From NCBI GenBank assembly GCA_007128315.1, contig SKXQ01000054.1, forward strand, positions 1 through 64,000: DNA of 64,000 nt, written 5' to 3'. Shown in pieces: positions 20,507 to 29,532 of this stretch. Made by a program: the position numbers and the translations under genes. Positions within the stretch are counted from its first letter, which is position 1, and the number at the start of each line of letters is the position of its first letter. This DNA comes from Spirochaetaceae bacterium (lineage in GTDB: Bacteria; Spirochaetota; Spirochaetia; DSM-27196; SKKC01). Below the pieces are notes generated by a model. The model ran no database searches. It was given only the letters and a program-made list of their open reading frames with translations, and was not told the origin of the DNA.

Positions 20507-23500
20507 CGATTTCCTTCAGCTTGAATCCGCGGGCGAGGCTCGTCAATGTCGCGCAATACGGCGCATACATCGGTTTCGACGCGGCAAGCGCTTCGCATGC
20601 GCCGATTACCTCGCGAATATCGCCGCGCCGAAGCGCTCGTGCAATGTCGGAGACCTCGTCCGGGCGTGGTACCGGGTCAGGTCCGGATCGATCAGGTTCA
20701 CTCAAATCATGTTCCGTGTCGTAGACGTATACAATGCCGAGTGTTTCGGCGATCAGTCGCAGAACACTGCCCTTATCGAGGGGATGATCGAAAAAACCGG
20801 AGAAACCAACGCGACGACACTCATAGCGCAGCTGTGAAGAAACGCTGCCGGAGCTGGCGATGACCGGAATGTCTTTCAGCAGGTCATTCTCCTGCAGCGA
20901 CAGGTACGCTTCAAACCCGTCGCCTCCCGGCATGACAACATCAATAATAATGAGGTCGGGACGACGGTCCTGCGCACACGCCGCGAGGTCGCCGCTGTCC
21001 GTTGCCTCGTCAACCGTGAAACCGAGGGGAACGAGAAGATCCGTCAACAGTCTCCGGTTCGCCTCGAGGTGATCCACGACGAGAATGTGCTTCGCATCTC
21101 CGATGTAGCCGGTAACATGATCAAACGACAGCCCGCGTTCGTCTCCGATGCTTTTTCCGGACTGTGGTTCCGTCTGCTCCTCATGCGCTCCCGGGAACGC
21201 CCGAAGCGGAAAGGTAACGTAAAACGTTGTTCCGCTGCCAACCGTGCTCCGGACCGACACGGTCCCGCCGAGAAAATCCACCAGGCGTTTCACGATGGCC
21301 AGCCCCAGTCCTGTGCCTTCGCCGTCAATCCGTGGTTTTTCGCCTTGAATGAACGGTGAAAAAACCTCCTCGAGTTCGTGCTCAGGAATACCAACGCCGG
21401 TATCCGTCACCGAGAACGCGATTCTCTGCCCGTCAGCGGATTTCTGGGCCGCAACCCGGACCATGCCGGAAGGGGTAAATTTTACCGCGTTGGAGACGAG
21501 ATTCGTGAGAATCTGCTGCAGTTTCTTTTCATCGATAACGATGAGTTGTGGAAGATCAGGGTCGAGAACCTGCTCGAGCCGCAGCCCCTTCTGTTGCGCC
21601 TGCACCCTGACCATGGCCGTGAGCTCGGAAAGCAGACTGTCAACATCGACCGCCGTGTCGTGAAGCTCGATACGATCAGCCTCTATGCGACTGAGATCGA
21701 GTACATCATTGAGCAGACCGAGCAGCCGATTGCCGCTTGTCTCTATGACACGGACCGCGTCCCGGTATTCAGGGGCAAGGTCCTCATCTCTCACCAGAAG
21801 TTGCGCGTATCCGAGTATCCCGTTGAGCGGTGTTCGCAGATCATGGCTCATGTTTGCAAGAAAGCGGCTTTTCGCCTGGTTCGCAGAGTCGGCATGAAAT
21901 CGTGCCGTGACCAGATCCTCGTTGATAGATCTCAGCTCGTTGACACTTGCGGCTATGTGTTCTGAAGCGTCACGAAAATTATTAATGAGCACCTGCACTT
22001 CACGTATCCCCGTCCTCGGCCAGGAGACCGGATGTTCCGATTCGAGTATGCGAGCCGGCAGACCGCTGGTTGTCCTGCTGAGTAGCCCGAGGGATTTCAC
22101 CATTGCCGTACCAAACACGCGCGAGAGCACGATCGTACCGAAGATCAGCGCAAACACCAGCGTAAGCGACTGTATGGAGAGCTCATTCAGAGACGTCTGG
22201 TATGGCGCAAGCGGCGCGGAAAGGACGAGGGTCCAGCCGGCGGCTTCGGAAAGGTTCCGCACCAGGAGGTAACTCGAACTGTGCCACCGCTGCACCGCGG
22301 CAACGTCACGGGCGTAGTCGGGTACGTGTACGAACATCGACTCGCCAATGTCCGTCATGGTCCCGTAGCGCATGTAACCGAGTGGATCATTCGCTTCGGC
22401 ATCGCGGTTCGTACTCACAATCACGAGGTCACCCGGACCGACGATTGCAGCATCCAGCCCCCAGGGTTCAACGATTCCCTCAAGCTGGCGCCTGATATTG
22501 TCAAGACGCAGGGTTCCGAAGACAGCGCCTTCGCGGGGCGAATCGCCTCCCCAGGGAACCGCTACGGAAAGACTCGGAATATCGTGGTACGCGTAGACGA
22601 GACTGGAGATGCCCAGACCCGTGGCATCGAAGGAGGCTGTTACGGCGTCCAGATCGTGTGCAGACAGCGCGCGGCCGTTTGAGTCGTCCACACCGGGATA
22701 CATGGCCTGTATCCGGTGGCTGCTGTCGGCTATCCGCAAGCCGGTCACATCACTGAGCGCATCGCTTCCGAAGCGAACAACCTGTGCAAGCGACTCCTGG
22801 CTGTGGGGGTGCTCGCTCCACGACCGGGCAACAGCCCCCAACGCACGCGATATCCCTTCGACACGATGATCGACCATGAGCTCAACCGCGTTTCCTATGG
22901 ACACAAGGCGGTCCTGCACCTCCTGTTCGGTGACCTGCAATGCCACTCGCGACTGAAGGGCAAATACCAGCAGAGAAGGTACAACGACAAAGCCCGTGAT
23001 CGTATACAGGATCGCGTCCCTGATCGAAACCGAGGCCCGCTGCCTGCCCTGCATCGCGATATCGGAGGCTGATGGAAGCACCGCGATCACGACACCGGCA
23101 ATCAGCGCATTGACGACGCCGTTGACGCCCTGCTTCAGCACGACGACCCACATGTTGGCCGGCGAAAGACGGAGAAGGACCCCGTATACGAGCAGGTTGG
23201 CGAGGAATCCGAGCGTGAGCCAGTACAGGGTATCGATCATGAGCACGTTGTCCCCGCGCCTGCGGAGCAGGAGGCCGACGAAAGCCACTTCAAGCGTAAA
23301 AACAAGGACCGCGTAGGGCTGGTTCCAGAGACCGCAGGTAGGGAGAGCGATGACTGCTGCCGCAATCGTGCCTGGAAGAAGGCCGAACAGATACACGATG
23401 ATCAGCGCGGCTATGCTGCCGAAAATCAGGTCGACGTTGAAGAACAGTTCAACCGTCAGCAGATTCCCGAGAAGGCCGGCTCCGACGAGCAGGATATAGG

Positions 23501-23564
23501 TGAGAACTGACTGAATACGGCTGTTCCACGGGTATCGCTGGCCGGCAGCGGGCTGTGAGCTCAC
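20472..23564 (-). CDS. membrane hybrid sensor histidine kinase with C-terminal receiver domain
   Basis: 1030 aa; N-terminal TM region, extracellular sensor region, LANMSHDLRTPLNGILGYAQLL (H-box), LTNLVSNAVKFTPSG, VTDTGVGIPEHELEEVFSPF, C-terminal ILVVDHLEANRRLLTDLL...LIIIDVVMPGGDGFEAY. Confidence 0.94.
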   Translation of the reverse strand: MSSQPAAGQRYPWNSRIQSVLTYILLVGAGLLGNLLTVELFFNVDLIFGSIAALIIVYLFGLLPGTIAAAVIALPTCGLWNQPYAVLVFTLEVAFVGLLLRRRGDNVLMIDTLYWLTLGFLANLLVYGVLLRLSPANMWVVVLKQGVNGVVNALIAGVVIAVLPSASDIAMQGRQRASVSIRDAILYTITGFVVVPSLLVFALQSRVALQVTEQEVQDRLVSIGNAVELMVDHRVEGISRALGAVARSWSEHPHSQESLAQVVRFGSDALSDVTGLRIADSSHRIQAMYPGVDDSNGRALSAHDLDAVTASFDATGLGISSLVYAYHDIPSLSVAVPWGGDSPREGAVFGTLRLDNIRRQLEGIVEPWGLDAAIVGPGDLVIVSTNRDAEANDPLGYMRYGTMTDIGESMFVHVPDYARDVAAVQRWHSSSYLLVRNLSEAAGWTLVLSAPLAPYQTSLNELSIQSLTLVFALIFGTIVLSRVFGTAMVKSLGLLSRTTSGLPARILESEHPVSWPRTGIREVQVLINNFRDASEHIAASVNELRSINEDLVTARFHADSANQAKSRFLANMSHDLRTPLNGILGYAQLLVRDEDLAPEYRDAVRVIETSGNRLLGLLNDVLDLSRIEADRIELHDTAVDVDSLLSELTAMVRVQAQQKGLRLEQVLDPDLPQLIVIDEKKLQQILTNLVSNAVKFTPSGMVRVAAQKSADGQRIAFSVTDTGVGIPEHELEEVFSPFIQGEKPRIDGEGTGLGLAIVKRLVDFLGGTVSVRSTVGSGTTFYVTFPLRAFPGAHEEQTEPQSGKSIGDERGLSFDHVTGYIGDAKHILVVDHLEANRRLLTDLLVPLGFTVDEATDSGDLAACAQDRRPDLIIIDVVMPGGDGFEAYLSLQENDLLKDIPVIASSGSVSSQLRYECRRVGFSGFFDHPLDKGSVLRLIAETLGIVYVYDTEHDLSEPDRSGPDPVPRPDEVSDIARALRRGDIREVIGACEALAASKPMYAPYCATLTSLARGFKLKEIDERLPEESDES

Positions 23565-23622
23565 GTACGGGAATATAACGCCCGAACGCGCACACAGGAA
23601 ACCCGGAACAGTGGCTTTTTAC

Positions 23623-24393
23623 TCAGAACGGGACCCCTTCGAGGCGCCCTGCGTACACGCTCCCCCTGCCCGATTCCGTCTCCACGATGAGCCCTCCAAC
23701 GGCGTCGACGCCACAGACCCGCACTTCCACGGGCAGGGCATCCGGCATCCGGAACATGAAGCGCTTCCCCGCTCCGTAAAGGCATGAGTTCAGCTCCTCG
23801 TGAACCCGCGCGGTCTCCTGATCGACGTAGCGCGCTATCTGCTCAAGCAGCAGTTTCAGTTCCGACTCATAGCTGCCGATCTCCACCGCGCGGGCTTCAC
23901 GGAGGCTGACGGAGGCATAACCGGACGGCGATCCGTACACGTTAACACCGACTCCGGCGTGCATAAGTCCCCCGCGCCATTCGCACAGAACTCCGGCGAG
24001 TTTGCGGGTATCCACCATTACATCGTTCGGCCATTTTATGGTTGCCGGAACACCGCGGGACGCCGCATACGCGCGAACGGCCAGTCCGAACCTGATCGAT
24101 GCGAAAGGCCAGTCAGCGGGACGGTCGATGACAACGGTCATGAGAACGGCTGCGTCCTCATCGCTCTCCCACTGTCGTCCATGGGTGCCCCGTCCCGCGT
24201 GCTGTCTTCCAGCAGCTGCCACCAGACCGTGCACCGAAGCGGTGGCACCAGACCGAAGAAAACGGCGGAGAAAGACCGGATCGCTGGCCATATCCATGGT
24301 CGACGATACACGCGGTTGGTAGACGACCGGCGCGTCGGACAGGGGATTCCGTATCGAAAGAACTCTGGCTGCCTCGTAGGTATCGTCATTCAT
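23623..24393 (-). CDS. birA: biotin--[acetyl-CoA-carboxylase] ligase
   Basis: SSTMDMASD, AAAGRQHAGRGTHGRQWES, IKWPNDVMVDTRKLAGVLCEW, GVGVNVY; start chosen at MNDDTY (longer ORF to 24435). Confidence 0.88.
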   Translation of the reverse strand: MNDDTYEAARVLSIRNPLSDAPVVYQPRVSSTMDMASDPVFLRRFLRSGATASVHGLVAAAGRQHAGRGTHGRQWESDEDAAVLMTVVIDRPADWPFASIRFGLAVRAYAASRGVPATIKWPNDVMVDTRKLAGVLCEWRGGLMHAGVGVNVYGSPSGYASVSLREARAVEIGSYESELKLLLEQIARYVDQETARVHEELNSCLYGAGKRFMFRMPDALPVEVRVCGVDAVGGLIVETESGRGSVYAGRLEGVPF

Positions 24394-24523
24394 GGTGGAT
24401 GCATCACCCTTCGATGCCATAATCGGCACTTGCAAAAAAACCGATTTCCTTGTAATTTTATACGATTATCTAAGCATTTATGCGTGTTTCATGCAATGCA
24501 TCCGACAGGCAGGCAGGTAGTCA

Positions 24524-24994
24524 GTGAGAGAGCGTACACTTCGACTCAAGGCAATTCGACGACTGATCAAGTCTCATCGTATCGACAGCCAGGAACGGCT
24601 TCTGCAGCACCTCGGACACGACGGCTTCGTCGTCACTCAGGCTACCCTCTCGCGTGATCTGAAGCTTCTGAAGGTAAGCAAGGTATCGGAAGGCGCTGAC
24701 GGCTACTACTACACGCTGCCAAGCGAGGAACAGGAGCGGGAAGCCCAGCAGAACTACATTCAGGACTTCGTTCGAGGTTATGTAAGCATGGATTTCAGTG
24801 CAAACCTGTGCGTAATTCGAACGCTCACCGGTCACGCGGACAGTCTTGCCCTGGCGCTTGACTCTCTCGGGATCGAGGAAATTCTCGGCACAGTAGCAGG
24901 GGATGATACGGTCCTGGTGGTGTTGCGCGAGACCGTCGGCGCTACGGGGCTGATCGACGCGCTGCGCCAGCACATCCCCGATTTCGAGGAGTAG
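24524..24994 (+). CDS. argR: arginine repressor
   Basis: AIRRLIKSHRIDSQERLLQHLGHDGFVVTQATLSRDLKLLKVSKV (ArgR wHTH), C-terminal EEILGTVAGDDTVLVVL; heads an arg cluster. Confidence 0.94.
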   Translation: MRERTLRLKAIRRLIKSHRIDSQERLLQHLGHDGFVVTQATLSRDLKLLKVSKVSEGADGYYYTLPSEEQEREAQQNYIQDFVRGYVSMDFSANLCVIRTLTGHADSLALALDSLGIEEILGTVAGDDTVLVVLRETVGATGLIDALRQHIPDFEE

Positions 24995-25033
24995 CGAACA
25001 CGCTTCGAACTCCCTTCACAAGGGTTATCAATC

Positions 25034-26077
25034 ATGAAAGCAGCAATTCTCGGTTCCAGTGGTTACGTCGGTCTCATTCTCATGAGGCTGCTCGCGAAAC
25101 ATAGCGAGATCGAACAGATCATCCCGGTTTCCTCATCGAAGGCAGGGGTATCCGTAGACGATCACGACCCGGGTCTCGGGCGTGACGCCTTGCGCAAGAC
25201 CGATATTACCGGCGGAAAACTTGCAACGCTCGAACGTGCGGCAGAACTCGAGCCGGACGTGGTCTTCGCGGCCCTGCCTCACCTGAAAAGTGCAGACCTC
25301 TGCGCACCCTTTTTCGGGCGGGCGGTGGTAATCGATCTGAGTGCCGATTTCAGGATCAGGGATGAAGTCGAGTTCGAAAAAGCCTACGGTGTCGCTCCCC
25401 CGAGACCGGATCTTCTCGCGAAAGCCTGCTTCGGGTTGACGGAGTGGAACCGGACAGCCCTTCGAACGGCGGAACTGATCGCGACCCCGGGCTGCTATCC
25501 GACGTGCACGAGCCTCCCGCTCATACCTCTGCTCGAGGCCGGCATAATCGAACCCGATATCTGGACGAATGCGATCAGCGGCCTCTCCGGAGCCGGCCGG
25601 TCGGCGAAGCAGAACATGCTCTACGTGGAACGCACAGAGAACATGAATGCCTACAGCCCGGGAACACAACACCGCCACGTAAGCGAAATGAAGCAGATCT
25701 TCGCGGAGTTCGGTAAGACCGCGGGTACCGGAGTTTTTTTTATCCCTCATATTGTTCCGGTCCGACAAGGCATGTTCTGCGCGAGCAGGGTCATCCTCAA
25801 GGAGGGTCGAACTGCGGCTGACCTGCGTGACTGCCTGCATGAGCGCTATGGGGCGGAACGCTTCGTAAAGCTGCTCGATACGCGAATACCGGAAACGCGT
25901 CACGTCCGCGGGACAAACCGTTGCGACATCGGGTTTCACGCGGAGGACCGTTCAGTTGCTCTGTTCTCAAGCATCGACAACCTGTTCAAAGGCGCTGCAG
26001 GGCAGGCAGTGCAGAACATGAACGTCCGATTCGGATTCGATGAAGCCTGTGGTCTGAGCGACGAGGGAGAATTCTGA
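25034..26077 (+). CDS. argC: N-acetyl-gamma-glutamyl-phosphate reductase
   Basis: LGSSGYVGLILMRLLAKH, ATPGCYPTCTSLPLIPLLEAG, SGLSGAGRSAKQ, DNLFKGAAGQAVQNMN. Confidence 0.96.
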   Translation: MKAAILGSSGYVGLILMRLLAKHSEIEQIIPVSSSKAGVSVDDHDPGLGRDALRKTDITGGKLATLERAAELEPDVVFAALPHLKSADLCAPFFGRAVVIDLSADFRIRDEVEFEKAYGVAPPRPDLLAKACFGLTEWNRTALRTAELIATPGCYPTCTSLPLIPLLEAGIIEPDIWTNAISGLSGAGRSAKQNMLYVERTENMNAYSPGTQHRHVSEMKQIFAEFGKTAGTGVFFIPHIVPVRQGMFCASRVILKEGRTAADLRDCLHERYGAERFVKLLDTRIPETRHVRGTNRCDIGFHAEDRSVALFSSIDNLFKGAAGQAVQNMNVRFGFDEACGLSDEGEF

Positions 26078-26078
26078 G

Positions 26079-26873
26079 ATGAAGGGCATTACGGTAGTCA
26101 AACTCGGAGGCGTCGCTGCATCCGACAGCGGGACACTCGGACAGCTTGCCGAAGAACTCGCATCGAGCCTGAACCTGCCTCCGGTGATCGTACACGGCGG
26201 CGGTGCGATCGTATCGGACTGGTCCCGAAGACTCGGTGTGGAACCGCGCTTCGAGGATGGCGTTCGCATGACATCTGCGGAAGAAATGAGCATCGTCGAG
26301 ATGGTACTCGCGGGATCGGTGAACACCGGGGTCGTCAGGTTGCTTTGCGCCCATCAGCACAAGGCGGTCGGTCTGAGCCTGAGCGACTGCAGTCTCGTCA
26401 GCGGTGTCGCCCTGGCGGCAGGACCGGAAAACAGGACAGCCCGCCCCGGTGAGGTTCGAACCGATCTGATCCGGCATCTCCTCGACGGTGGGTATACACC
26501 GGTAATCAGTTCGGTCGGAACAATGAATGACGGAGGCCCCTGCAACATCAATGCCGATGAAGCCGCGCTGGCCCTCGCACGTGCGCTCGGGGCGTCTCAA
26601 CTGGTCTTTCTCTCCGACGTGCCGGGAGTTCGGGTCGACGGCGAAGTCCGCTACTCCATGAATGAGACCGATGTCGCCGCAGCAATAGCCGAAGGGCATA
26701 TCTCCGGCGGCATGATACCAAAAGTGAGGAGCGCGCTCGATGCAACAGCTCACGGGGTCGGACGTGTAATTATCGGACAGTACGGGGGGACGGGAGATTT
26801 TACCGCCCTCATCAACGGAACAGCAGGCAGCCGCCTGCAGGGAAAGCCAGCCGAGGCCGGAGAACGCGTATGA
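26079..26873 (+). CDS. argB: acetylglutamate kinase
   Basis: VVKLGGVAA, VIVHGGGAIVSDWSRRLG, VISSVGTMNDGGPCNINADEAALALARAL, FLSDVPGV, GGMIPKVRSALDA. Confidence 0.94.
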   Translation: MKGITVVKLGGVAASDSGTLGQLAEELASSLNLPPVIVHGGGAIVSDWSRRLGVEPRFEDGVRMTSAEEMSIVEMVLAGSVNTGVVRLLCAHQHKAVGLSLSDCSLVSGVALAAGPENRTARPGEVRTDLIRHLLDGGYTPVISSVGTMNDGGPCNINADEAALALARALGASQLVFLSDVPGVRVDGEVRYSMNETDVAAAIAEGHISGGMIPKVRSALDATAHGVGRVIIGQYGGTGDFTALINGTAGSRLQGKPAEAGERV

Positions 26874-28129
26874 AAGAGAAAATCCATCACGGTACCTACG
26901 ACGGTGCCTACGTTTCGGATACGAGCATCGCTCACTGTTATGCGAACCGCACAATGGTCCTGACCGACGGACGCGGAGCGACGGTGCGTGACCGCAGTGG
27001 ACGCCGCTACATTGATTTCACCGCAGGCATTGCAGTGAACATTCTCGGACACGGACGCCGTGATCTTGCACGCATTGCCGCACGGGAAATGCGACGTCGC
27101 GTGCACGTCTCCAATCTCTTTGCGAGTGTTCCGACGCTCGAACTCGCATCGCACCTCGTAGCATCGGGACCTTTTACCGCCTGCTTTTTCGGCAACAGTG
27201 GATCCGAGGCGAATGAGGCAGCTCTCAAGTTCGCACGCCTGTACGCGCACCGCACACGCGGAGCAGGACATCACGGCATCGTCTCGTTCTCGAACGGGTT
27301 TCACGGTAGAACTATGGGTTCGCTCTCTGCGACCTACAAGGCGGCGTACAGGGAACCCTTTGAGCCGCTCATCGGAGGGGTGCATTACCTGCCCTACAAC
27401 GACGTGGACGCGCTTCAGCAACTCGATGAACGCACCGCGGCGGTGATCGTCGAACCCATGCAGGGCGAAGGTGGACTGACGGTCATGAACGACGATTTCG
27501 CGGCGGCTCTGAATGAGATCTGCCGCGAACACGACATCATTCTTATCGCGGATGAGGTACAGAGCGGTCTCGGACGCACCGGCCGACTGTACGGTTCACA
27601 CGCGGTCGGACTTGCACCGGACATCGTCACGTTGTCAAAACCGCTCGCGGCGGGGTTGCCCCTGTCGGCGACCCTCATCCCCGAGCGCATTAACGCCCTG
27701 CTTTCACCCGGCGATCACGGGTCCACCTTCGGCGGAGGACCTGTCGTCACCGCCGTGGGTCTGAAAGTCTGGCAGGAAGTCACCCGACGGGGTTTTGTCG
27801 ACCGCGTAAGGGAGGCCGGAGAGATGATTGCGGCGAAGCTCTCGGATATGTCCGCGAATTCGGACATACTGGGCCAGCCCCGGGGGCTGGGACTTCTGCG
27901 CGGCGTGCCGGTTGAAACCGGAGGCTCCGATGACGGCAGTGTTCTCGGACGCATCATGGAGGCGGCTCGGAGCGAAGGCCTGCTGATTCTCAGAAGTGGA
28001 AGCAACGTAATCCGTCTGGCCCCGCCCCTGAATATACGCGACAGGGAACTGACAGAAGGACTCGCCCGTCTGGAACGGGCGGTGCAGCAGATCGAACACG
28101 AACATCACAAGGAGAAACACACGGTATGA
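26870..28129 (+). CDS. argD: acetylornithine aminotransferase
   Basis: FTAGIAVNILGHG, FFGNSGSEANEAALKFARLY, SFSNGFHGRTMGSLSAT, LIADEVQSGLGRTGRLYG, LSKPLAAGLPLSAT. Confidence 0.93.
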   Translation: MKEKIHHGTYDGAYVSDTSIAHCYANRTMVLTDGRGATVRDRSGRRYIDFTAGIAVNILGHGRRDLARIAAREMRRRVHVSNLFASVPTLELASHLVASGPFTACFFGNSGSEANEAALKFARLYAHRTRGAGHHGIVSFSNGFHGRTMGSLSATYKAAYREPFEPLIGGVHYLPYNDVDALQQLDERTAAVIVEPMQGEGGLTVMNDDFAAALNEICREHDIILIADEVQSGLGRTGRLYGSHAVGLAPDIVTLSKPLAAGLPLSATLIPERINALLSPGDHGSTFGGGPVVTAVGLKVWQEVTRRGFVDRVREAGEMIAAKLSDMSANSDILGQPRGLGLLRGVPVETGGSDDGSVLGRIMEAARSEGLLILRSGSNVIRLAPPLNIRDRELTEGLARLERAVQQIEHEHHKEKHTV

Positions 28130-29430
28130 GTGAAACGAACACACCGAAAACCGGCAAGAACGGGCGCGAAATTCGCAAAATAGTTCTGGCGTACTCGGGG
28201 GGCCTTGATACCAGTATCATAATCCCCTGGTTGAAAGAGCAATATCCGGGAGCAGAGGTCGTCTGCGTCTGCACGAATGTCGGGCAGGCAGAAGACTGGG
28301 AAGGCATGGAGAAGAAAGCTCTTGCCAGCGGAGCGAGCAAGTTGTATACGCTCGATGTACAGGAAGAGTTCGTGCGGGACTACCTCTGGCCCATGCTGCG
28401 GGCCGGTGCCATTTACGAGGGGAAGTACCTGCTTGGAACCAGCATTGCGCGTCCGCTTCAGGCGAAGAAGCAGGTGGAGATAGCCCTTCAGGAGAACGCC
28501 GACGCCCTCGCACACGGGTGCACGGGGAAGGGAAACGACCAGGTCAGGTTCGAGCTGACCTATAAGGCGCTTGCACCTCACCTTGAGGTCATTGCACCGT
28601 GGCGCATGTGGCACATCCGCAGTCGGGAACAGGCGATCGACTACGCGAAGGAACACGGTGTGCCTATCGGTGACATCAGCAAGAAGAACATCTACAGCCG
28701 GGACTGGAACGTCTGGCACATGAGTCACGAGGGCGGCGAACTCGAGGATACCTGGGTCAGACCCTCCGCGGAGATGTTCCAGCTCACCACCGATCCGCGA
28801 AACGCCCCGGACGAGGAACAGGAAGTTGTCATTGACTTCGAGCACGGTACGCCGGTCTCGGTTGACGGTATCAGCATGAAACCTCTTGAGATGCTCAACC
28901 ACCTCAACGCGATCGGTGCGAAACACGGAGTCGGGCGGGCCGATCTCGTGGAGACGCGGCTGGTCGGCATGAAAAGCAGGGGCGTCTACGAAACACCCGG
29001 GGGCACAATTCTCTACACGGCGCTCCGGGAACTCGAAATGATTACGCTTGACTTCGACACCCTGGCCATGAAGAACGAGCTCGCCCTGAAGTACGCGGAC
29101 CTCGTGTACGCGGGGAAGTGGTTTACCCATTTCAGAAACAGTATCGACGCGTACATGCACGCGGCAGCCGAATACATCAGCGGCAGCGTCCGACTGGTCC
29201 TGTACAAGGGCAACGTCATGATCGCCGGTCGCACGAGCCCGTACAGTCTGTACCTCGAGGATCTTGCCAGCTTCGGAGAAAGCGCGTACGACCACTCCGA
29301 CGCGACCGGCTTCATCAACCTCTACGGACTCTCAACCGGCGTCGCCGCGATCGTTCACGACAAGAAGCTCAAGGCCGATGCAGGACCCGCCGTCGAAATG
29401 CGGGCCATGGCCGGATTCAGCGAAAAATAA
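28126..29430 (+). CDS. argG: argininosuccinate synthase
   Basis: KIVLAYSGGLDTSIIIPWLKEQYPGAEVVCVCTNVGQ, AHGCTGKGNDQVRFELTYKALAP, YTALRELEMITLD. Confidence 0.97.
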   Translation: MSETNTPKTGKNGREIRKIVLAYSGGLDTSIIIPWLKEQYPGAEVVCVCTNVGQAEDWEGMEKKALASGASKLYTLDVQEEFVRDYLWPMLRAGAIYEGKYLLGTSIARPLQAKKQVEIALQENADALAHGCTGKGNDQVRFELTYKALAPHLEVIAPWRMWHIRSREQAIDYAKEHGVPIGDISKKNIYSRDWNVWHMSHEGGELEDTWVRPSAEMFQLTTDPRNAPDEEQEVVIDFEHGTPVSVDGISMKPLEMLNHLNAIGAKHGVGRADLVETRLVGMKSRGVYETPGGTILYTALRELEMITLDFDTLAMKNELALKYADLVYAGKWFTHFRNSIDAYMHAAAEYISGSVRLVLYKGNVMIAGRTSPYSLYLEDLASFGESAYDHSDATGFINLYGLSTGVAAIVHDKKLKADAGPAVEMRAMAGFSEK

Positions 29431-29532
29431 GCTAAAAAGTCCATAGTCTCGTGCGAATGGGGCTATGGGCTTGACCTGCAGCGTATCGGCCTTGCACTGT
29501 ACTATCCGTAATCTCATAAACGGAGCGACATT

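Noticed and set aside
25986-26954. 322-aa minus-strand ORF across argB
   Set aside because: Overlaps well-supported argC/argB/argD; composition not protein-like
28105-29295. 396-aa minus-strand ORF antisense to argG
   Set aside because: argG is unambiguous; antisense ORF has no domain-like sequence
29440-29480. Terminator after argG (AGTCCATAG...CTATGGGCT)
   Set aside because: Stem is present but loop is 16 nt and no T-run follows; not enough to call
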